Source of the DNA: JAWCNN01 sp038848005
GTDB lineage: Archaea; Thermoproteota; Bathyarchaeia; Bathyarchaeales; Bathycorpusculaceae
Reading direction: 5' to 3'
NCBI GenBank assembly: GCA_038848005.1
Contig: JAWCNZ010000001.1
Span: forward strand, 62,001 to 126,000
Length of the DNA: 64,000 bases
Every line of letters starts with the position of its first letter. The first letter of the stretch is position 1. Below, in pieces: positions 25,429 through 33,447 of this stretch. The notes beneath the pieces were generated by a model. That model was not told the origin of the DNA. It was given only the letters and a program-made list of their open reading frames with translations, and made no database searches. The translations under genes and the position numbers were made by a program.

Positions 25429-25440
25429 TTTACATGTAAA
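25429..25440. promoter_or_regulatory. palindrome TTTACATGTAAA upstream of the second thermosome gene
   Basis: This perfect 12-bp palindrome lies between the promoter and the start codon, in the presumed 5' leader. A related half-like copy, TTTTACATGGAAAA, is at 25462-25475 near the expected transcription start. Repression by an operator covering the start site would suit a heat-shock gene, but no regulator is known here. Confidence 0.4.
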
Positions 25441-25481
25441 TTTAATGGTGATAAAGCAAATTTTTACATGGAAAACGCTTC

Positions 25482-25496
25482 TATATAAACTTTTCT
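25482..25496 (-). promoter_or_regulatory. TATA/BRE promoter of the second thermosome gene
   Basis: On the minus strand it reads GAAAAGTTTATATAG, the same core as the promoter of the first thermosome gene (6337-6350). It lies about 75-85 nt upstream of the start codon. It overlaps the last codon and stop of the Sua5 gene, which is on the same strand. Confidence 0.65.
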
Positions 25497-26562
25497 AGTG
25501 TCTATTTGCCTTTACAATGCTGTAACCCGAAGCTTTCCGAAGCCTGTTCATAACCGCCAATCCAAGCCCCTGCGTTGGTACACCCTCAGCAATTATAACG
25601 TCAACACCCTCAAAATCGAATTCCCTCAAAAGCCTAAACAGATTTTTTGCAATTGCCTCTAAATTGCCTCTGCTTCCAAGAGACTTCACTACATTCGCCC
25701 TGTAACCGCCCACGGTTTCGTCTGTTGCTAAAATGCCAACTTTACTGCCCTTTCCCATGTAAAAAGCCGCCAGCTCCTTCACTTTTTCACTTACCGCCGA
25801 AACCTCCCCTTCTACGACAATCAAATCGGCATTTGGAGCGTAATGCTTATGTTTCATGCCCGGCGACCGTGCCTTTTTCAACGAAACCGGCTTCTCTGCA
25901 ACCGCAACTGGGTGAAGCCCAACAACGCCCAAAACCTCGCTTAACTCTTCGTAAGATGTTCCTCCAGGACGGAGAATCTGCGGCGGTTCAACAGTCATGT
26001 CTAAAACTGTTGATTCCACTCCAATGTGGGTTGGTCCAGCATCTAAAACAGCGTCTATCCGCCCGTTAAGGTCGTCTAAAACATGCTTTGCGGTTGTTGG
26101 GCTTGGTTTTCCAGCGAGGTTTGCACTTGGAGCCGCTATGGGACAATTGCTTTCTCTAATTAACGCCAGCGCAACATTATGCCGTGGCATTCTAACAGCA
26201 ACCGTGTCCAATCCAGCGACGGTTACTTCTGGCACAATTTCTAAACGCCTAAAAATTAACGTTAACGGGCCAGGCCAAAAAATTTTCATGAGCTTTTCAG
26301 CTTTGGATGGGACTTTTTTGGCTAATTTGTAGACGTTTTCGATGTCTCCGACATGCACTATTGGCGGGTTGTCAAGCGGGCGATTCTTAGCTTTGAAAAG
26401 GGCTAAAACAGCCTTTTCGTTTAGTGCGTCGGCTCCTAATCCGTAAACGGTTTCTGTTGGAAACGCCACTAAACCGCCCCTTTTTATTATGTTGGCTGCT
26501 ATTCGAATTTTCTCTGTTTCAGGTTTTTGTGCATTAACTTTCAGCACTAATGTTTTCTTCAC
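25495..26562 (-). CDS. sua5: threonylcarbamoyl-AMP synthase (Sua5/YrdC family)
   Basis: This enzyme condenses threonine, bicarbonate and ATP to the carrier for t6A in tRNA. The YrdC domain occupies about residues 15-205: GGLVAFPTETVYGLGADA, KNRPLDNP, PGPLTLIF and the AAPSANLAGKPSPTT motif. The C-terminal Sua5 domain (about 225-350) is present, distinguishing it from short YrdC. At 355 residues it is complete. ATG 26562 stands alone on the strand. Cgi121 of KEOPS in the same window acts in the second step. Confidence 0.93.
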   Translation of the reverse strand: MKKTLVLKVNAQKPETEKIRIAANIIKRGGLVAFPTETVYGLGADALNEKAVLALFKAKNRPLDNPPIVHVGDIENVYKLAKKVPSKAEKLMKIFWPGPLTLIFRRLEIVPEVTVAGLDTVAVRMPRHNVALALIRESNCPIAAPSANLAGKPSPTTAKHVLDDLNGRIDAVLDAGPTHIGVESTVLDMTVEPPQILRPGGTSYEELSEVLGVVGLHPVAVAEKPVSLKKARSPGMKHKHYAPNADLIVVEGEVSAVSEKVKELAAFYMGKGSKVGILATDETVGGYRANVVKSLGSRGNLEAIAKNLFRLLREFDFEGVDVIIAEGVPTQGLGLAVMNRLRKASGYSIVKANRH

Positions 26563-26638
26563 TGTTTGTATCCCTTTTTTGACTTTAAAAGGGAAAATTT
26601 ACACATTTAAACTTCTTCGAAGTGGAATAAGTGGAAAA

Positions 26639-27163
26639 TCAAACAACATAATAGTCTATGACTTTTTTCATGCTCCTCGGCGCAGTTTGTTTCATGGCAA
26701 GCTGCTTTAATATCCTCATCATTTGGGGTTGAAAACGGGCTATGTCTGTTAGTGTTACCAAACCAACAAGGCGTTTTTCTTCAACAACTGGTAGTTTTTT
26801 AATTTTCATTTGAAACATCAGTTTTACGGCTTCTTCCAAGTCCATGCGGGGTTCAGCCACAACCAATGGGCTTGACATTATATCTTTAACTTTAGTTTTG
26901 TTTGCGTTTTTTGCCTCTGCAACCACCCTTTTTAAGAGGTCTCTTTCAGTTATTATGCCGACAGCCTTGCCTTTCTTAACGGCGATTAAACAGCCTATTT
27001 CAAACTTGTTCATGATTTCCGCTGCTTCTTTAACCGTTGATTTCTCGTCTATGGTTATTACTTCCTTAATCATAACATCCTCAACCTTTAGTGTCATGCC
27101 ACTTTCTTCCTTTTTCGTGTTAGACACAGAACCACCAACCTCCCTATTCTTTCCGAACTCCAT
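26639..27163 (-). CDS. CBS-domain protein, 174 aa
   Basis: Two CBS motifs are present: VEDVMIKEVITIDEKSTVKEAAEIMN with a second half, and VKDIMSSPLVVAEPRMDLEEAVKLM with the KKLPVVEEKRLVGLVTLTDI half. Together they form a Bateman module that senses adenine nucleotides. No enzyme domain is attached. The first 22 residues (up to MTLKVEDVM, start 27097) are not CBS-like, so the later ATG may be the true start. Confidence 0.85.
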   Translation of the reverse strand: MEFGKNREVGGSVSNTKKEESGMTLKVEDVMIKEVITIDEKSTVKEAAEIMNKFEIGCLIAVKKGKAVGIITERDLLKRVVAEAKNANKTKVKDIMSSPLVVAEPRMDLEEAVKLMFQMKIKKLPVVEEKRLVGLVTLTDIARFQPQMMRILKQLAMKQTAPRSMKKVIDYYVV

Positions 27164-27171
27164 ATATAAAA

Positions 27172-28515
27172 TTAATGTGCAAGCCTTAATTTGCGTATGA
27201 GTTCTTCGACGCTTTTGCTGGCGGGTATTCTGGCGCGTTCAAATTTTTCTTTGGGTTTAGCGAATGGTCTGGTGGCATCAACGCCCACTTTTGTTGTTAA
27301 TCCGGTTTCTTGGTCAGCTGAAGAGTCCAATGTGGAGCCGCGTGCGTTTTTTATGATAACTATGTCTTCATCAGCTTGGAAACGGGTTGCAACTGCCCAT
27401 TCCACATCTGAGATGTTGTAAACGTCAATGTCAGAGTCAACGACAACAGCGTGTTTCAAGCTTGGATGCGCTGCGAAAGCAGCCAACAAAGCGTTTTTTC
27501 CGTCACCTTCAAGCTGCTTTTCTATAGATATTATTGCGTGTAGCCATCCGCCTCCGCCGACTGAAAGGTTTACGGCGTAAACTTTTGGCACAACCTTTGA
27601 AACACTTTCCCAAATCAAAACCTCATGCGGCAATCCCATCAACAGCCTATGCTCAGCTCCAGAAGGCAAAAGCGCATGATAAACATAGTCTTTTATGTGC
27701 ATAACGCCAACAACCTCCACAACTGGCTGCTTTCTCTGAACGTCATAAGTTCCAGTTATATCCACAAGAGGGCCTTCAACCACTTCTTTTGTTGCGGAAA
27801 TTTTCCCTTCCAAAACCAGCTCAGCATCCGCAACTGCGTAAGCATCCACGTGTTTGCATCTAACCAGTTTAAGGTTGTTGTTCATCAAAGCGTTTGCTAT
27901 CTCAAACTCGTTAACACCGAATGGGACAGGTGAACAAGCAGCCAACATGACCGCTGGGTGAACGCCAATAGAAATTGAAATTTCCAAGTCTTTGCCTGCT
28001 TCTTTTGCTGTTTGCCACAGTTTGAAAAGGTGTCTGGGAACCAAGCGTATAGCCAAATGCTTTTCGTCTAAAACTTGGAGGCGATGAACTGACACGTTCT
28101 CAATTTTTCCATCAATGCCTTTTGCGTATATAACTGCCGAAGTTATGTATGGACCAGCGTCTCGTTCGAAATGCGTTAAAACTGGAATTTTGGACAAGTC
28201 GTTTTCGGCGACTTCCTTTACTGCACAGTCATCGACGATTTTTGGTTTTTGGGGGTTGCGCCACACCTCCGTCAACTTTTGATAAAGCTTGTCTGGGCTG
28301 ACATTAAGCGCCTTGCAAATTCTTTTGCGTGTTCCACAAATGTTCGCAACAACTTTTGCTGTGTAACCCTTCACGTTTTCAAAATGGAGGATGGGACCCT
28401 CATTGTCAAAACTTTTTATTATGTATGGAATTTCAAAACGTGTGGAAAGCTCATGTTGTATATGTAAAACTTCTTTTTCCTTTTCCATTTGTTTTAGAAA
28501 TTCTCTGAGGCTCAT
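27172..28515 (-). CDS. UbiD-family decarboxylase; candidate trans-anhydromevalonate 5-phosphate decarboxylase
   Basis: The 447-residue protein follows UbiD: the split-barrel region with DAGPYITSAVIYAKG, NVSVHRLQVLDEKHLAIRL (the metal- and prFMN-binding region), SIGVHPAVMLAACSPVPFG, and the C-terminal block with VVDSDIDVYNISDVEWAVATRFQ. UbiD enzymes use prenylated FMN. In archaea such as Aeropyrum a UbiD homologue is the anhydromevalonate phosphate decarboxylase of the archaeal mevalonate route, so that is a plausible role. No UbiX gene is next to it. It overlaps the next gene upstream by 4 nt (ATGA). Confidence 0.85.
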   Translation of the reverse strand: MSLREFLKQMEKEKEVLHIQHELSTRFEIPYIIKSFDNEGPILHFENVKGYTAKVVANICGTRKRICKALNVSPDKLYQKLTEVWRNPQKPKIVDDCAVKEVAENDLSKIPVLTHFERDAGPYITSAVIYAKGIDGKIENVSVHRLQVLDEKHLAIRLVPRHLFKLWQTAKEAGKDLEISISIGVHPAVMLAACSPVPFGVNEFEIANALMNNNLKLVRCKHVDAYAVADAELVLEGKISATKEVVEGPLVDITGTYDVQRKQPVVEVVGVMHIKDYVYHALLPSGAEHRLLMGLPHEVLIWESVSKVVPKVYAVNLSVGGGGWLHAIISIEKQLEGDGKNALLAAFAAHPSLKHAVVVDSDIDVYNISDVEWAVATRFQADEDIVIIKNARGSTLDSSADQETGLTTKVGVDATRPFAKPKEKFERARIPASKSVEELIRKLRLAH

Positions 28516-28883
28516 GTTTGCGCTCCCTCCCTTCCAAGTTCGGTTTGGACGACCTTTTCAATTAACCTCGCAAAAACCGATTGAGCTTGTAATTCGTTAA
28601 GCGTTTCCAAGTAGATGGAAACTAGAGCAATTTTCTGTTTTCTTGAAGCCAAATATTCTGCGAACATGCGTGCGGAAATGGCGTTTTTGTCGCCTAAAAG
28701 GATGGATGATGAAACTGGTCCAATTATGTCCTTTGGTTTTGGAACTGCAATCGCTAAAGTTCCAAGTCTATCTTCTCTTTCGCTTAGAAGGATTAAACAT
28801 GCGTTTCTTGTTTCTAGATACACTGCCAGAAAATGTATGTTTTGCTCGACAATTTCTTCTTTAACGACTCTTGCACGTTCCAT
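28512..28883 (-). CDS. proteasome assembly chaperone 4-like protein, 123 aa
   Basis: The frame reaches 28898 (GTG), but ATG 28883 lies about 23 nt from the TATA box (28901-28910), which fits a leaderless transcript. The protein has ILLGDKNAISARMFAEYLA and KIALVSIYLETLN, resembling the PAC4/Poc4 family (LLG-x-x-x-x...RM-A-x-L plus a second strand). If so it would assist 20S proteasome assembly. The resemblance is short and is my inference. The stop overlaps the UbiD start as ATGA, so the two are coupled. Confidence 0.55.
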   Translation of the reverse strand: MERARVVKEEIVEQNIHFLAVYLETRNACLILLSEREDRLGTLAIAVPKPKDIIGPVSSSILLGDKNAISARMFAEYLASRKQKIALVSIYLETLNELQAQSVFARLIEKVVQTELGREGAQT

Positions 28884-28900
28884 TATTGCGGTCTCCACGT

Positions 28901-28910
28901 TTATTTATAG
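28901..28910 (-). promoter_or_regulatory. TATA box of the PAC4-like/UbiD operon
   Basis: On the minus strand CTATAAATAA is centred about 23 nt before ATG 28883, the spacing seen for leaderless archaeal transcripts. It supports the shorter start for the PAC4-like protein. Confidence 0.55.
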
Positions 28911-28954
28911 CTTAGGCATTCGCTATTTATTGTTTTCAAAGGGCGGCATACAAA

Positions 28955-29611
28955 ATGAACGGAAACAACGCATCAGAAATTTTAGAGGTTCTTCGAAAAG
29001 CGTTTACAATGCCGAAATGGGTGACCGCTGATAGAGAGCCTTTTGAAACTTTGGTTGTGACGATAATTTCTCAGAACACTGCTGACAGAAATACGGCAAA
29101 AGCCTTCGAAAAACTTTCGAAGCAATTCCAAATTACGCCCGAAGCGTTGGCGAACGCTGAAACAAGCCAGATTGAAGAATGCTTGAAAATCGCTGGTTTA
29201 TACAGAAACAAAGCCAAAACAATAAAGCAAGTTTCAAAAATAATTCTTGAGAGGTTTAATGGCACATTAAAACCAATACTGTCACTGCCATTCGAAGATG
29301 CAAGAAAAATGCTTATGCAACTTCCTGGAGTCGGACCGAAAACAGCCGATGTGCTTTTGCTTTTCTGTTCAGAAAATCCAACTGTTCCTGTGGACACCCA
29401 TGTTAACCGTGTGGCGAAACGTTTAGGCTTGGCGCCCAAAAACGGCGATTATGAAGCGGTGCGCAGTTCTCTTCAATCACTTTATCATCCTAAAGATTAC
29501 TTAGAAGTTCACATACTGTTGATTTCGCTGGGAAGAAAATATTGTAGGGCTAGAAACCCCTTATGCAGACTGTGCCCAGTAAACGCCTTCTGCCCCTCAA
29601 AAAGTTTCTAA
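28955..29611 (+). CDS. nth: endonuclease III (DNA glycosylase/AP lyase)
   Basis: It is a base-excision repair glycosylase for oxidised pyrimidines. The HhH-GPD fold has ISQNTADRNTAKAFEKL, then LPGVGPKTADVLL (helix-hairpin-helix and catalytic lysine) and VPVDTHVNRVAKRL (catalytic aspartate). The C-terminal [4Fe-4S] loop is complete: Cys197, Cys204, Cys207, Cys213 with the canonical 6-2-5 spacing. At 218 residues it is of normal length. ATG 28955 begins right after a short divergent promoter region. Confidence 0.95.
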   Translation: MNGNNASEILEVLRKAFTMPKWVTADREPFETLVVTIISQNTADRNTAKAFEKLSKQFQITPEALANAETSQIEECLKIAGLYRNKAKTIKQVSKIILERFNGTLKPILSLPFEDARKMLMQLPGVGPKTADVLLLFCSENPTVPVDTHVNRVAKRLGLAPKNGDYEAVRSSLQSLYHPKDYLEVHILLISLGRKYCRARNPLCRLCPVNAFCPSKSF

Positions 29612-29615
29612 ATGT

Positions 29616-30899
29616 TTATTGCTTCTCCATAAAAGTCGGGATTTCCTTCAAGTTTTTGTCCAGTTTAACCCTTCCCATGACAACCGTGGAGATTCCCTCT
29701 GAGACTGGAGTGAAAATTTTCAATGTTTTTCTTGTGTAATCAACTTCTCGTAGGACGCCTATACCGAGGAATTTTTTGTTGGCATCGTGCAAAGCAACGA
29801 GCATTCCCTCCTCTTCGCCCTTTCGAATCACTACAACCTTTTTACCTAAACCTTCTTCCACTTTATTTATGCTGCCTTTGTTAATCCATCGACTCTTACC
29901 AATGACTATGCAAATTTTATCTTTTAATTCCACAAAGTGTAATGGTTTCATTCCTAAAAGCTCATAAACTTTTCTGGCCTGTCTGATGCTTCCATGTGTT
30001 AATCCTAGGCTAAAAAGCTCGTTCTCCTCGATTTTCAGCCAGCTTATTGGAAAGGATTGCACTTTGGCATTTTTTAAGTATTTTATGTATCCAAGTTCAC
30101 GTAGACTTCTCCGTTTTTCTCTACTTCTTTGTTTTATGGCTGATGGAGAGTCAACAATGATTTTTCTAAATTTTTCCAAAGCACCAATAATTGGCGCCAA
30201 CTCGTTTTCTTGTTGGATACAGAAAATTATGTCGGGGACAAGTTTTTCGGCGAGTTGAACTTTGTAGTTTATGGCATTTTCTCCTTCAATCCAACCGTCC
30301 GTATTTATAACGATAAAGTCTGGATTACCGCCTAAAATTTCCTTCTTCAGCGAAGTTAAACCTTCAATTGCTCTGTTTACAGCCAAGCTTGGCGAGGTGA
30401 CGCCGACGAAAAATGCGTTTTTTGCTTGTAAACTGAAAAGGTCTGTTATTGGCTTTGTTACGAAAGCGTAGGCAACAGTGCATGGCGGCCCTATGTCTGA
30501 TTGGCCTAAATCTCCATCTAAAATGGCTACTTTCCGTTTTTTATGCAACAGCCTATTTATCAAATACGTGCAGAAACTGGTTTTTCCAGAGTCAACATTG
30601 CCCATAACCATGGCAACAGCGGTTTTCGTTTGAAAATTTGAGAGTTCTTCAAATGCTTTAGCCCATGAAGACGGAATAGTATTTTCATCAACTTCTTCAG
30701 TGCCAGCGTTTTCGCCGAGTGAGATTTCAAAAGTGGCAGTTTCCCCAACAGCGAAGGGCAAACGCTTGCCTTCGCGTATAACCACTTTACTTTTAGCGCC
30801 AAGTATAGAGCCAAACACCTCCACAACGCCTGAAACAACCGTGACTGAGGCTGGTCCATCAACCAACAAGGTTTTTCCCTTTTCAACTGTTCGATTCAT
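29616..30899 (-). CDS. Clp1/Grc3-family polynucleotide 5'-kinase
   Basis: The P-loop GNVDSGKTSF (100-109) is followed by LDGDLGQSDIGPPCTV, the family's lid/substrate block. A beta-rich N-terminal domain (about 1-70) and a C-terminal beta domain with MVALHDANKKFLGIGVL complete the three-domain layout. Archaeal members phosphorylate RNA 5'-OH ends. At 427 residues the length matches. Its start overlaps the end of the RNase-H-like gene by 17 nt, suggesting a joint RNA-processing role. It is convergent to nth. Confidence 0.92.
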   Translation of the reverse strand: MNRTVEKGKTLLVDGPASVTVVSGVVEVFGSILGAKSKVVIREGKRLPFAVGETATFEISLGENAGTEEVDENTIPSSWAKAFEELSNFQTKTAVAMVMGNVDSGKTSFCTYLINRLLHKKRKVAILDGDLGQSDIGPPCTVAYAFVTKPITDLFSLQAKNAFFVGVTSPSLAVNRAIEGLTSLKKEILGGNPDFIVINTDGWIEGENAINYKVQLAEKLVPDIIFCIQQENELAPIIGALEKFRKIIVDSPSAIKQRSREKRRSLRELGYIKYLKNAKVQSFPISWLKIEENELFSLGLTHGSIRQARKVYELLGMKPLHFVELKDKICIVIGKSRWINKGSINKVEEGLGKKVVVIRKGEEEGMLVALHDANKKFLGIGVLREVDYTRKTLKIFTPVSEGISTVVMGRVKLDKNLKEIPTFMEKQ

Positions 30900-31536
30900 T
30901 TTTGTTCCTCCGTGGAAACACTTGCCCGTTCCTTCCAGCTATTCTTATGGCTGAGGCAATATCCCTTAACCCCCTTCTATGTCCCGCTTCGCTTAAATAT
31001 CGGTCTGTTCCAGCTTCGCTAACCGTTTCCAAAATTACATTTGAGGGTAGGATTTTATCCAAAGCTTGTAAAAGCTTTTCCTTATAAATTGGGGTTCCGT
31101 CACCGACTTTCACGAAAGCAGAGGTCATTTGGCTTTTACCAAGGCTTTTAAGGGTTTTCTCCACTTTGTTCAAAGTTTCATTAACACTATAACAGTTTCC
31201 AGTTTCAACAACCTTCCCGTCGGCTAAAACCGCCAATCCAAAAACTTCGCCTGGGTCTATCCCAATTACAATTTTTTCATAGTAGTCTTTTCCTTGAATG
31301 ATTTGCAAAGTTTCATTTACTAATGTTTCCAGTTCTATGCCGTCTTGGTAAACCAATATTTTTTCGTGGTTTATTAGGTTTTTTTCCTCTTTTGTAGTTA
31401 TAACGACTTTAACTTCGATGGGAATGGGTTCTTTTGGAGTTAGGCTTAAAAATGGTATATTTCTTCTCTTCAATTCATTCACAATTAGGTAATAGGCTTT
31501 TCCCGAAACTGTTGCAACGGCAATCTTCGCTTTCAT
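30883..31536 (-). CDS. RNase H/RuvC-fold predicted nuclease, 217 aa
   Basis: After an N-terminal alpha/beta domain (about 1-85) the chain has VIGIDPGEVFGLAVLADGKVVE (split for length; IGIDPGE at 91-97), the first strand of an RNase H fold with its catalytic Asp. Later come a GDGTPIY turn and HRRGLRDIASAIRIA with the final acidic residue (RDIASA). This resembles uncharacterised archaeal RuvC-like nucleases such as the DUF460/COG2410 group. It is the first gene of an overlapping pair with the Clp1/Grc3 kinase. Confidence 0.7.
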   Translation of the reverse strand: MKAKIAVATVSGKAYYLIVNELKRRNIPFLSLTPKEPIPIEVKVVITTKEEKNLINHEKILVYQDGIELETLVNETLQIIQGKDYYEKIVIGIDPGEVFGLAVLADGKVVETGNCYSVNETLNKVEKTLKSLGKSQMTSAFVKVGDGTPIYKEKLLQALDKILPSNVILETVSEAGTDRYLSEAGHRRGLRDIASAIRIAGRNGQVFPRRNKNESNS

Positions 31537-31604
31537 GTTGCCTTCCTAATCTGATAAGTTTTAAACACAAGATAAATTATTAATCTCGTGGTTTATATTC
31601 CTTC

Positions 31605-32315
31605 ATGTGCTTAGCCTTGCCGCAGAAAATTCCAACGGGCTGTATGGTGCTTGACAAGTTTCTTGAAGGGGGAATCCCCTTTGGAAGCGTCAGCCTAATT
31701 TATGGAGAAGCTGAAACTGGAAAAACAACTTTAGCAACGCAAGTTGCCATAAACTGTGCGTTAAGGGGCTATAAGACTTTGTTTGTGGACTGCGACGGCA
31801 CATTTTCGGCTGTTAGGCTTTCCCAAATTGCCTCTAAAAAATTTGAGGAAATCTCTGAGCAAATAATTTTGATGAAGCCAGCGGATTTCCGTGAACAAAC
31901 AGCGATTGTAGACCATCTAGGTGATTATGTAACTAGAAACTTTGGGCTTGTGGTTTTTGACACGATAACTTCACTTTACCGAGTGAAAATCGCTGAAGTT
32001 CCAGCGAAAACTTTCGAGTTGAACCGTGAGTTAAATAGGCAAGTGGCGTTGCTGGCACAGTTAGCCAAAACCAGAAAAATTGCGGTTTTGGTGACAAGCC
32101 AAGTTCGAAGCGTTTTAAACGAAAAACCATTAAGCATGGAACCCGTCGCCACAAGAGTTTTAAAATTTTGGGCAGACGCAATAATATTCATGAAACCAAC
32201 CGAAAACCCAAAAATAATCAAAGCCATTTTGGAAAAAACTCCAAAACAAACGGGAAAGGCTGAACCCCCAACCCTCAACCTAAAAATTGAAGAAGCTGGA
32301 ATAAGTGAATGTTAA
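31605..32315 (+). CDS. radB: RadB, RecA-family DNA repair protein
   Basis: This is a short RadA paralogue that regulates or assists recombination. GGIPFGSVSLIYGEAETGKTT gives Walker A (GEAETGKTT) and LVVFDTITSLYR Walker B. The chain stops after the ATPase core (236 aa) with no N-terminal HhH domain, which separates RadB from RadA. TSQVRS is the L2-like conserved QVR. Its stop at 32315 directly abuts the CarS start (ATG 32316). A TATA-like stretch precedes the start in the divergent gap with the RNase-H-like gene. Confidence 0.92.
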   Translation: MCLALPQKIPTGCMVLDKFLEGGIPFGSVSLIYGEAETGKTTLATQVAINCALRGYKTLFVDCDGTFSAVRLSQIASKKFEEISEQIILMKPADFREQTAIVDHLGDYVTRNFGLVVFDTITSLYRVKIAEVPAKTFELNRELNRQVALLAQLAKTRKIAVLVTSQVRSVLNEKPLSMEPVATRVLKFWADAIIFMKPTENPKIIKAILEKTPKQTGKAEPPTLNLKIEEAGISEC

Positions 32316-32804
32316 ATGATGGAATTACTTACTGAAGCATTAAAGTTTATATTTCCGGCTTACTGCGCAAACGCCGTTCCGGTAATTGCTGGCGGAGGGC
32401 ATCCCATAGATTTTGGGAGAAAATTTTTTGATGGAAAACCCGTTTTTGGAAGAAATAAGACAATTCGAGGTTTTATTTTCGGATTAACTGCGGGAACAAC
32501 CGTGGGATTATTAGAAAGTGCATTCTATAACTACCCAACTCCTTTCGGTTTACTCCTATCTTTAGGCGCTTTACTCGGCGATTTAACTGGAGCCTTTTTA
32601 AAGAGAAGACTTGGAATACCCCCTGGAGGCTTACTGCCAATCATCGACCAAATCGACTTCGTTGCTGGAGCACTCCTGCTTGCGCTTCCCCTACAAATTT
32701 TAAATTTAAACCTTGGAATAACAGTGTTGATTATAACTCCTCCAATACATTTGTTAACCAATTACGCAGCGTATAAGCTGGGCTTAAAAAGTAATCCTTG
32801 GTAG
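32316..32804 (+). CDS. carS: CDP-archaeol synthase
   Basis: This integral membrane CTP:archaetidic-acid-precursor cytidylyltransferase makes CDP-archaeol for polar lipids. Diagnostic segments are FPAYCANAVPVIAGGG, GKPVFGRNKTIRGFIFG (KTxRG), SLGALLGDLTGAFLKRRLG and PIIDQIDFVAGA. Four to five helices are visible in the 162 residues. It is immediately downstream of radB on the same strand and convergent with the Ost3/6-like gene. Confidence 0.95.
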   Translation: MMELLTEALKFIFPAYCANAVPVIAGGGHPIDFGRKFFDGKPVFGRNKTIRGFIFGLTAGTTVGLLESAFYNYPTPFGLLLSLGALLGDLTGAFLKRRLGIPPGGLLPIIDQIDFVAGALLLALPLQILNLNLGITVLIITPPIHLLTNYAAYKLGLKSNPW

Positions 32805-32807
32805 GTT

Positions 32808-33245
32808 TTATCCTCCTCTGAGTTTCATTTGCACAGTCAATTCTAGGTATATGTAAGCTATTAAGAGGAGGCTGATTCCAACCAGAAACATCATGTAGGC
32901 TTGCCTTGGCTTGTACGCATATTTTGTGCTTTGGTATATGGATGCCAACCCGATAAAGCCAAGTGCGTATAAGGTTGTGGCAACTATATTATCCGTTATG
33001 AATTGTTCCGAAAGTGTAGGATATAAAAATATGAAACGTCCGCCATAGTAAGCCGCTGGTAGAGGCTTCATTATTACACTGTATAGGCCGCCTCCAAAAA
33101 GAAATATAGCCGCTGCAATAATTACTGCTGAAAGGGCAAGGGTTGATGGTTTTGCTGTTGAAATTTTTCGGTAAAACCTGTCTAGGGAATAAGACAACGA
33201 TGTAATTTTTCTCTTAATTTTTCGTGACATTTTATTTTTCTCCAC
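32808..33245 (-). CDS. Ost3/6 (TUSC3/MagT1)-like membrane subunit of oligosaccharyltransferase, no thioredoxin domain
   Basis: A 145-residue protein with a basic N-terminus and three helices (about 37-58, 88-105, 115-135). The order GGGLYSVI-MKPLP (like GGxxYNxIRxPP), then SEQFITDNIVATTLYALG (like SxxQFxxExxIV) and a final helix MMFLVGISLLLIAYIYLE mirrors the C-terminal membrane half of yeast Ost3/Ost6 and human TUSC3/MagT1. The eukaryotic proteins carry an N-terminal lumenal thioredoxin domain; it is absent here. The partner catalytic subunit AglB is encoded 2.7 kb away. The assignment is by pattern only. Confidence 0.6.
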   Translation of the reverse strand: MEKNKMSRKIKRKITSLSYSLDRFYRKISTAKPSTLALSAVIIAAAIFLFGGGLYSVIMKPLPAAYYGGRFIFLYPTLSEQFITDNIVATTLYALGFIGLASIYQSTKYAYKPRQAYMMFLVGISLLLIAYIYLELTVQMKLRGG

Positions 33246-33447
33246 TTTTTATTAGGTATTCCGCCACTTCTTTAGCCCATTCGCCCGTTAATGGATTTTT
33301 AACAATCTCACTTAAATACTCTTTCCAAGAAATTTCTAGGGCTTTCTTCCACAACTCATACTTTTTTAAAATACTTTCGTAAGCTTTAATGTGCAGTTCA
33401 CAGTAACCATCTTTGATGGCTTCTCTATTACATATTACGCATTTCAA
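33232..33447 (-). CDS. small zinc-finger protein, 71 aa
   Basis: CVIC at residues 3-6 with CELH (Cys16, His19) makes a compact zinc site. The rest is an amphipathic helix-rich tail with ending EYLIKSGEK. It starts inside the 3' end of topA (20-nt overlap) and its own 3' end overlaps the start of the Ost3/6-like gene by 14 nt, so the three form one operon. The function is not known. Confidence 0.65.
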   Translation of the reverse strand: MKCVICNREAIKDGYCELHIKAYESILKKYELWKKALEISWKEYLSEIVKNPLTGEWAKEVAEYLIKSGEK

